A stretch of DNA of 41,652 nucleotides from Edwardsiella ictaluri ATCC 33202 (lineage in GTDB: Bacteria; Pseudomonadota; Gammaproteobacteria; Enterobacterales; Enterobacteriaceae), in NCBI RefSeq assembly GCF_000264785.1, contig NZ_AFJI01000031.1, positions 1 to 41,652 on the forward strand, read 5' to 3'. A program made the translations under genes and the position numbers. Position 1 is the first letter of the stretch; every line of letters starts with the position of its first letter. Below the pieces are notes generated by a model, which was not told where the DNA came from, ran no database searches, and worked only from the letters and a program-made list of their open reading frames with translations. This document shows positions 36,338 through 41,652 of the stretch, piece after piece.

Positions 36338-36987
36338 ACAATCCGCTGCATCTTCCGTTTACGACCCTGCCCGGCGCCTTACCGAGCCAGGGATATCTCA
36401 CGGCACACAGCCTGCACGAGCGGGAAGAGATGCAGTGCGCTATCGCCGCATCGCTGCACCAGGCCGAAGAGCAAGCCTGTGCGATACGGGCCGCAGCCGA
36501 TGATCTCCTGGCCCAGGCCAGGGTGCAGGCGCAACAGATACGGGAACAGGCACAGCAGGAAGGAGAGCGGTTAGCCCGGCAAAAGCAGGAAGAGGCCATC
36601 GCCGACGCCGTACAGTGGCTGTGTCAGGAGCAGGATCTGGAACAGTATCTTGCCAACCAGCTCGCGCAACGCTGGCGCCAGCTGACGGCTCAAGTCATCG
36701 AGGAGCTCTTGGGTAAACAGGAGCAAAATGCGCTGCTCATCCGTAAAGTCCATCAGTTAGTGGTCAGTCGCTTTGCTCAGGGGCGCCTCACCCTCAGCGT
36801 CTCCCCCCCGGCTCTGGCGCATGCCCAGGCCGCCTGGGCCGATAACCAACGGATTACATTAACCGCCGATCCCTCCCTGCGGGAGGGTCAGGCGCTGCTG
36901 GATAACGGGCTACTGCGCATTCACGTGGATAGTCAGGCCCAGCAGTCGCGTCTGCTGCAACTGCTCAGGGATACCGCCTATGCTTAA
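36334..36987 (+). CDS. esaK: EsaK, ATPase stator (SctL/YscL family)
   Basis: A 217-residue cytoplasmic protein that regulates the ATPase and joins it to the sorting platform, like FliH and SsaK. The central coiled coil (HQAEEQACAIRAAADDLLAQARVQAQQIREQAQQEGERLARQKQEEA) and the C-terminal domain (IRVHQLVVSRFAQGRLTLSVSPPAL-like) are typical. The ATG at 36334 overlaps the preceding gene by 4 bp; a GTG two codons earlier is less likely. It overlaps esaL by 8 bp. Confidence 0.85.
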   Translation: MNNPLHLPFTTLPGALPSQGYLTAHSLHEREEMQCAIAASLHQAEEQACAIRAAADDLLAQARVQAQQIREQAQQEGERLARQKQEEAIADAVQWLCQEQDLEQYLANQLAQRWRQLTAQVIEELLGKQEQNALLIRKVHQLVVSRFAQGRLTLSVSPPALAHAQAAWADNQRITLTADPSLREGQALLDNGLLRIHVDSQAQQSRLLQLLRDTAYA

Positions 36988-38005
36988 CATTAACCCGGCC
37001 TCACAGATCCCCACCGAACGGCCCACGAGCGTACCGCATACTACGCCAGGCCCAGAAAACAGCGCATCCGTCATCGCACAGGCGATGGTAGCGCTGAGCG
37101 AAACCCAGAGCGAGACCCTAGAGGAGACCCAGGAGGATCTGAGCTTTGCGCTGGGGGGACGCCTGCGCGAACTGCGCAATGGCAAAGAGCATGAATCAAG
37201 CAGCCGTGGACGGGTGCTGATGCACAAGCTGGTGGCAGAAGTGGCGATGATTGCGGAGGAGGATCTCAGCGATCTGAACGACGACGGCTGGCAGCAGTCG
37301 CCTCAAATGCTGAGCGCCCTACAGGCGCAGTACCCGGCGCCCGGTGCGGCCGCCCTGCATCTGGCCGCCTGGCTGGCCCACCGACAACCGGGCGCCAGAC
37401 TGCGCAGCAGAATGGAGGAGGCACTGGCAAGCCTGATGGCGGACGACCAAACGGCCATCGATCTATTTGCTACGCTGGAGTTCGGTACCGTAACGCCGGG
37501 CCTACGCCAAGAGCTGCGCCAGCTCTATCATCGTGCACTGGCCCCCCGCCGCCAGATCTCCCAATGGCTAAACATGTTGGGAGAACGGCAACAGCGCCAC
37601 AAAAAAATACGCACCATGCTACACCTCTTGGCCTATGAGCTTTCTGCCAGTGGCCAGCCGATCGTTGGCAGCCATCTGGCCGCTGTTATTGACGACCTGC
37701 GCCAGCTACTGCGTCTGCTCGGCCTGGAGGATTATTGCGATCGCGCCGCTGCGGCGCTGGGTGTGTCGGCCATTAGCGGCGAAGGACTCATGCTGCTCGT
37801 AGTACAGCTGATCGAGCAAATCTGGCTTAACGCCGATACACTGGAAGAAATGTTGCCGCCGCAGGCCGAGCTGGATCGCTATCGGCTCCTACAAGCGCTG
37901 GGCAAGTTGATACAGATGCTGCCGGATACATGCTTTAACGACGCGGACCATCGCCTACAGCTAGATGAAGCCATTCATACTCTTAGCGATAGTATCGTCT
38001 CCTGA
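36980..38005 (+). CDS. esaL: EsaL, gatekeeper (SctW/SepL/SsaL family)
   Basis: The 341-residue cytoplasmic protein has the length of SsaL (about 338) and the all-helical make-up of YopN/InvE-type gatekeepers, with the recognisable N-terminal segment QEDLSFALGGRLRELRNGKEHESSSRGRVLMHKLV. With EsaB and EsaM it is reported to delay effector export until translocators have left. It is the last gene of the esrC-esaG-L run; a 222-bp gap follows. In SPI-2 ssaL is directly followed by ssaM, whereas here they are about 18 kb apart. Confidence 0.9.
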   Translation: MLNINPASQIPTERPTSVPHTTPGPENSASVIAQAMVALSETQSETLEETQEDLSFALGGRLRELRNGKEHESSSRGRVLMHKLVAEVAMIAEEDLSDLNDDGWQQSPQMLSALQAQYPAPGAAALHLAAWLAHRQPGARLRSRMEEALASLMADDQTAIDLFATLEFGTVTPGLRQELRQLYHRALAPRRQISQWLNMLGERQQRHKKIRTMLHLLAYELSASGQPIVGSHLAAVIDDLRQLLRLLGLEDYCDRAAAALGVSAISGEGLMLLVVQLIEQIWLNADTLEEMLPPQAELDRYRLLQALGKLIQMLPDTCFNDADHRLQLDEAIHTLSDSIVS

Positions 38006-38227
38006 TATATTCTTATATCGTCCGACCTCTCTCTGCCGCACGCTAAAAGCGCTGTTGCCTTGTATGCACGCATCAACAATAATCGTGTCGGCGCACCAAA
38101 AATAGATTCAACACCGCAGAAATACACAGAAGATAAACAAGCTACAAATATCATACACAATCAGCTAAAAACCCCTCAACCAATGCTATTATTGTCGGCC
38201 CCAATAAATAATAAAGAGGCTATACTG
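38006..38227. other. A+T-rich gap between esaL and guaD
   Basis: No gene is recognised, although the guaD frame stays open through it. The A+T-rich DNA probably holds the guaD promoter and marks the right edge of the T3SS cluster. No terminator hairpin with a T-run was found after esaL. Confidence 0.5.
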
Positions 38228-39532
38228 GTGCACCAAGAAATATCTGCCATTCGCTCCAGCTTTCTTCACTTCTTCAGTAATCCGGCCAAATCAGCCCCTC
38301 TCAGCGATTCATTTGAATTTATTGAGGATGGCTTACTTATTATTAAAGAGGGTAAAGTCGTTGAGTGCCGACCCTACCATCATAGCGATGTGCATAATTA
38401 TAAAAATATTGATAATAAAACCGGTTGTCTGATTACCCCAGGGTTTATCGATACCCATATTCACTATCCACAGAGCGAAATGATCGGTGCCTATGGTGAG
38501 CAGTTACTAGAGTGGCTAGAAAAATACACGTTTCCGACAGAGAAAAAGTTTGCCGATCCAGCCTATGCCCAATATATTGCACATATCTTCATCAATGAGC
38601 TGCTCAGAAATGGTACTACGACCGCCCTGGTCTTTGGCACCGTGCACCCACAGTCGGTAGATGCACTGTTTGAAGAGGCCCTGAGCAAAAATATGCTGTT
38701 GATCTCTGGCAAGGTCATGATGGACAGAAACGCCCCCGACTATCTGCTTGATACCGCAGAATCGGCCTACCAAGACAGCGAACGGTTGATTCAAAAATGG
38801 CATAACAGAGGCCGCCTGAAATATGCGATTACACCACGCTTTGCCCCAACCTCTACGCCAGAGCAGCTGCGTCTGGCCGGAGAGCTGAAAGAAAAATATC
38901 CAGACACCTATGTACACACCCACCTCTGCGAAAACCGCAGTGAGATTGCCTGGGTTAACGAACTGTACCCCGAGCAGAAAAGCTATTTCCAAGTTTACCG
39001 CCATTATGGACTCGCGGGGAAAAAATCGGTATTCGCTCATGCGATCCACCTCAGCGATACAGAATGGGACGGTATCGCTCAAACAGATTCGGCTATCGCA
39101 TTCTGCCCGACCTCCAATCTATTTTTGGGCAGCGGCCTGTTCAATCTGGCTAGAGCACAAAATCATCACATTCGGGTTGGCTTAGGCACAGATATCGGTG
39201 CAGGAACCAGCTTTTGCCAATTAGACTCATTGAGTGAAGCCTATAAAGTCACCCAGCTAGCGGGCGGTACCCTATCAGCATTTATGGGGTTTTATCTGGC
39301 AACTCTCGGCGGCGCGGTTGCCCTCAGCCTTGATACACAGGTGGGGAATTTTACCGCGGGGAAAACTGCCGACTTTACGGTTATCGATTGGTACACCGAT
39401 GAGATACAAAGGCTGCGTATGGATAATACCAATACATTAGAAGACAGGCTGTTTGCACTGATGATCCTGGGGGGTAAACAGAATATTAGAGAGACCTATA
39501 TTGCCGGTGAAAAGCAATATCAACGCGCGTAA
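38228..39532 (+). CDS. guaD: Guanine deaminase
   Basis: Zinc amidohydrolase turning guanine into xanthine and ammonia. The 434-residue product resembles E. coli GuaD (439): metal-binding VDTHIHYPQSEM-type motif (IDTHIHYPQSEMIGAYGEQLLEW), RNGTTTALVFGTVHPQSVDALFE, GKVMMDRNAPDYLLDTAES, THLCENRSEIAWV, FAHAIHLS and LGTDIGAG. The GTG at 38228 has AAAGAGG 9 nt upstream and gives the family length; the frame is open back to 38060 with ATGs at 38060 and 38183, but this extra N-terminus is A+T-rich and unlike the family. The gene is A+T-richer than the T3SS beside it, so it is probably not part of the island. Confidence 0.94.
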   Translation: MHQEISAIRSSFLHFFSNPAKSAPLSDSFEFIEDGLLIIKEGKVVECRPYHHSDVHNYKNIDNKTGCLITPGFIDTHIHYPQSEMIGAYGEQLLEWLEKYTFPTEKKFADPAYAQYIAHIFINELLRNGTTTALVFGTVHPQSVDALFEEALSKNMLLISGKVMMDRNAPDYLLDTAESAYQDSERLIQKWHNRGRLKYAITPRFAPTSTPEQLRLAGELKEKYPDTYVHTHLCENRSEIAWVNELYPEQKSYFQVYRHYGLAGKKSVFAHAIHLSDTEWDGIAQTDSAIAFCPTSNLFLGSGLFNLARAQNHHIRVGLGTDIGAGTSFCQLDSLSEAYKVTQLAGGTLSAFMGFYLATLGGAVALSLDTQVGNFTAGKTADFTVIDWYTDEIQRLRMDNTNTLEDRLFALMILGGKQNIRETYIAGEKQYQRA

Positions 39533-39587
39533 TATATTCCGTCAAACGACGCAAGGGATCACACAGCGACACAGCAAAAGATACCCA

Positions 39588-39628
39588 TAAAAAAACGCCC
39601 TATTGCCGGGGGAGCAATGATAGGGCGT
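39588..39628 (-). terminator. Intrinsic terminator of the MXKDX gene operon
   Basis: On the minus strand ACGCCCTAT (39620-39628) pairs with ATAGGGCGT (39595-39603), and an inner TTGC/GCAA step closes further; the stem is followed by a run of T (the A-run at 39588-39595 on the plus strand). It lies about 40 bp after the stop of the minus-strand MXKDX gene. Confidence 0.82.
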
Positions 39629-39669
39629 AACAGAAAGGCACCGGATAAAATAAAGACGCTGACGCGGGG

Positions 39670-39963
39670 TTACATACCTTTATTCACCTCATCCTTAGCC
39701 ATGTCATCTTTTTTCATACTCTCTTTCTTCATACCATCCTTAGCCATACCGTCGTAAGACATTCCCTCTTGCGCCATCCCGTCATGGGCTATCATTTTTT
39801 TCTTCTTCATGCCATCTTTACCAATATTATCATGAGACATCGCGCGCTCTTTCTGCATGCTATCATTGCCCATATTATCTTTAGCCATACTGTCTGCAGC
39901 ATAGACTGCGGTGAATGCCATCATCAGAGAGCTGGCCAGTACTGTTGCGATTACTTTTTTCAT
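39670..39963 (-). CDS. Secreted pentapeptide MXKDX-repeat protein
   Basis: A 97-residue protein with a Sec signal peptide (MKKVIATVLASSLMMAFTAVYA) and then about 14 five-residue units of the form M-x-K-D-x (for example MAKDN, MGNDS, MAKDG, MKKES, MKKDD). The family is known by this repeat; its function is not known to me, and the many Met, Lys, Asp and His residues could bind metals. AGGATGG lies 5 nt before the start. It is downstream of a molybdopterin oxidoreductase and cytochrome b pair, a recurring neighbourhood as I recall, and ends at a clear terminator. Confidence 0.85.
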   Translation of the reverse strand: MKKVIATVLASSLMMAFTAVYAADSMAKDNMGNDSMQKERAMSHDNIGKDGMKKKKMIAHDGMAQEGMSYDGMAKDGMKKESMKKDDMAKDEVNKGM

Positions 39964-40007
39964 TTTTCCATCCTTATCTTATTGAGGAAGTACTGCATTA
40001 AAAAAGA

Positions 40008-40796
40008 TCAGCTGCCGCCAAACCAGTTGTAGCCCTGATCTTCCCAATAACCACCGGGGAATCGGTTGGTTATTTCTATGGAAACGATATGCTTTGGATT
40101 TTTATAGCCCAGCTTGGTCGGAATACGCAGCTTCATCGGATAGCCATACTCCGGCGGCAGCCGCTGCCCATCCCAGGAGAGCGCCATAATGGTCTGCGGG
40201 TGCAGCGCGCTCGCCATATCAATGCTGGTGTAATAGTCATCGGCGCAGCGAAAGCCAACGTATTTCGCCTGGGTCTGTGCGCCGATCAGCCGCAGGAAGT
40301 CAGCGAAGCGCACGCCGCCCCAGCGCCCGATGGCGCTCCACCCCTCAACGCAGATATGGCGGGTAATCTGCTCATGCTGCGTCAGCTGATACAGCTCCGC
40401 TAGGCGCCAGCTCCGGGTGTCCCGCACCAGCCCGCGAACCTCTAGCCGGTAGTCATCTCCCGCGATGTCGGGAATCTCCTCCTCGCCATAAAACGCATTA
40501 AAGGGAAAGGGGCGCGTTATCTCGCTCGGCGTATACTCCGGCGCCAGGCGCTGCCCGCTGAATAGCCAGCCCTGTACCCGATCGTTAAACCGAGACATAC
40601 GGTTGAGAACGCTCTCTACGTCGGGATTTTCGCTGAGATCGCACCCGGTCAGCAGGGCGATGCCGCCCAGCGTCAAGCCTTGCTGCAGAAAACGGCGGCG
40701 CGACGATCCGCCCAGGCGGCGGGCAACCAGACGCTGCGCCTCCTTCACCAGCGCATCACCATCACCGACGGATAAATCGATGTTGCTCTTCTTCAT
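40008..40796 (-). CDS. Periplasmic molybdopterin-dependent oxidoreductase (sulfite-oxidase fold)
   Basis: A 262-residue member of the sulfite oxidase/MsrP fold. The N-terminus has a twin-arginine export motif (SSRRRFLQQ at 31-39) and hydrophobic core ending in LLTGC, so Cys52 may carry a lipid anchor. The cofactor-binding Cys149 lies in RHICVEGWSAIGRWGG, and the ending RIPTKLGYKNPKHIVSIEI is family-typical. Substrate is unknown; MsrP itself repairs methionine sulfoxide. The cytochrome b gene 9 bp upstream is the likely electron donor. Confidence 0.88.
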   Translation of the reverse strand: MKKSNIDLSVGDGDALVKEAQRLVARRLGGSSRRRFLQQGLTLGGIALLTGCDLSENPDVESVLNRMSRFNDRVQGWLFSGQRLAPEYTPSEITRPFPFNAFYGEEEIPDIAGDDYRLEVRGLVRDTRSWRLAELYQLTQHEQITRHICVEGWSAIGRWGGVRFADFLRLIGAQTQAKYVGFRCADDYYTSIDMASALHPQTIMALSWDGQRLPPEYGYPMKLRIPTKLGYKNPKHIVSIEITNRFPGGYWEDQGYNWFGGS

Positions 40797-40805
40797 CGTC
40801 GCTCC

Positions 40806-41405
40806 TTAGCGTCCGCGTAACATCGCCAGCAACGTTTTAGGAACCAGTGCCACCATCACCACATGCACCACGAGGAAGGCGCACACGAATGCCATGGCAT
40901 AAAAGTGGATATAGCGCGCCGTCTCATACCCGCCCAGCAGCCCACGCAGCAGCGGAAACTGCACAGACTTCCACAGCACCAGACCGGAAAGCAGCAGTAC
41001 GATGGCGGCGCCGATGGCCGACAGATAGGCACACTTCTGCACCGCGTTATAATGGCGCGGATCGTCATGGGCCAGGCGGCCGCGCAGCGCGTCTGCCATA
41101 TCCTGCCACAGCTGCCGCAGCGATATCGGCCAAAAGCGCCGACGAAAACGGCCGCCGATCACGTTGATGGTCAGATACACCACGCCATTAAGGGCAAACA
41201 GCCACATGGCGGCAAAGTGCCACTGCAGGGCACCGCCCAGCCATCCCCCCAGGGTGTATTGCTTGGGAAAATAGAAATCAAACAGCGGTGAGGCGTCATA
41301 AATCCGCCATCCGCTCAGGATCATTAAAAAGATGGCGATGGCATTAATCCAGTGACACAGCCGTAGCCATAGCGGATGGACATTCACTACCTTTGCGCCG
41401 CTCAT
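40806..41405 (-). CDS. Cytochrome b561-type membrane subunit
   Basis: A 199-residue membrane protein with about four hydrophobic segments and heme-ligand histidines in LRLCHWINAIAIF, ALQWHFAAMWLF, ARYIHFYAMAF and LVVHVVMVAL. It should pass electrons from the quinone pool to the molybdopterin protein encoded next. The ATG at 41405 has CAGGAG 7 nt upstream; the open frame runs 41 codons further to 41528 without a ribosome site. First gene of the three-gene redox run. Confidence 0.88.
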   Translation of the reverse strand: MSGAKVVNVHPLWLRLCHWINAIAIFLMILSGWRIYDASPLFDFYFPKQYTLGGWLGGALQWHFAAMWLFALNGVVYLTINVIGGRFRRRFWPISLRQLWQDMADALRGRLAHDDPRHYNAVQKCAYLSAIGAAIVLLLSGLVLWKSVQFPLLRGLLGGYETARYIHFYAMAFVCAFLVVHVVMVALVPKTLLAMLRGR

Positions 41406-41652
41406 CCGGTCGCTCCTGCATGTAGGGGAATAGTTGCAGTCTACCCCACGGCGAAAAGTTAAATCCTTAAACAAAAAGTTATAGGTTTGCGTACTGAAAA
41501 CGCGATCGATTGTATTATGGTTTCGCAATCTGTGGCGTTATACCTTATCGTATTCACAATATGAATTAAAACGCCGATGATTATCATTTATTGATAGGAT
41601 AACAAGTAGATAAATAATAAAGCGATGCGTAAATGGGAAAGATACGGAAGGG
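41406..41652. other. A+T-rich upstream region of the redox operon
   Basis: About 250 bp to the window edge, strongly A+T-rich beyond 41450, with no gene recognised. It probably holds the promoter for the cytochrome b operon; no site is assigned. Confidence 0.4.

Overview
The window is chromosomal DNA of an Edwardsiella species (enteric gamma-proteobacterium, E. tarda / piscicida / ictaluri / anguillarum group). This is judged from the almost complete Esa/Ese/Esc/Esr type III secretion system (T3SS), the Edwardsiella relative of Salmonella SPI-2, which has the catalase-peroxidase and a giant EseJ-type effector next to it. Names follow published Edwardsiella usage as I remember it and SPI-2 lettering; no database search was possible, and I cannot fix the species.

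Layout. (1) 1-3700: intact tdcC (threonine/serine transporter) behind a badly decayed tdcB, then about 1.3 kb of A+T-richer DNA with an IS5-family transposase remnant and no convincing gene. (2) 3801-5975: katG. (3) 6102-10190, minus strand: eseJ-like giant effector. (4) 10190-11760: A+T-rich leader followed by IS110-type and IS903-type transposase remnants. (5) 11877-15250: esrB (+) and esrA (-), a two-component pair overlapping tail to tail. (6) 15262-18678, minus: esaR-S-T-U (export gate), a lytic transglycosylase, then esrA, read as one tight operon. (7) 18858-24312, plus: esaM-V-N-O-P-Q (gatekeeper partner, export gate, ATPase, stalk, needle-length control, sorting platform). (8) 24616-28495: escC-eseB-escA-eseC-eseD-eseE (translocon and chaperones), then escB-eseG (chaperone and effector). 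(9) 30191-33515: esaB-C-D-E (switch protein, secretin, inner ring, small chaperone). (10) 33601-38005: esrC (AraC regulator), esaG-H-I-J, an SctK-like gene, esaK and esaL (needle, rod, lipoprotein ring, sorting platform, gatekeeper). (11) 38228-39532: guaD, A+T-richer than the T3SS. (12) 39670-41405, minus: a cytochrome b561-like / molybdopterin oxidoreductase pair and a secreted MXKDX-repeat protein.

How it works together. EsrA and EsrB sense the host vacuole and switch on the cluster, partly through EsrC. EsaR/S/T/U/V form the export gate, EsaN/O/K, the SctK-like protein and EsaQ the cytoplasmic ATPase and sorting platform, EsaC/D/J the rings, and EsaG/I the needle and rod. EsaB, EsaL and EsaM control the change from translocator to effector secretion. 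EseB/C/D form the filament and pore through which EseG, EseJ and others enter the host cell.

Points most worth a second look: a ten-G run inside eseD, a perfect 14-bp hairpin in the first codons of the eseJ-like gene, long hairpins in esrA and between eseG and esaB, a permuted block order relative to SPI-2, and the IS graveyard between effector and regulators. I found no tRNA, rRNA or CRISPR array and no convincing wholly new system.
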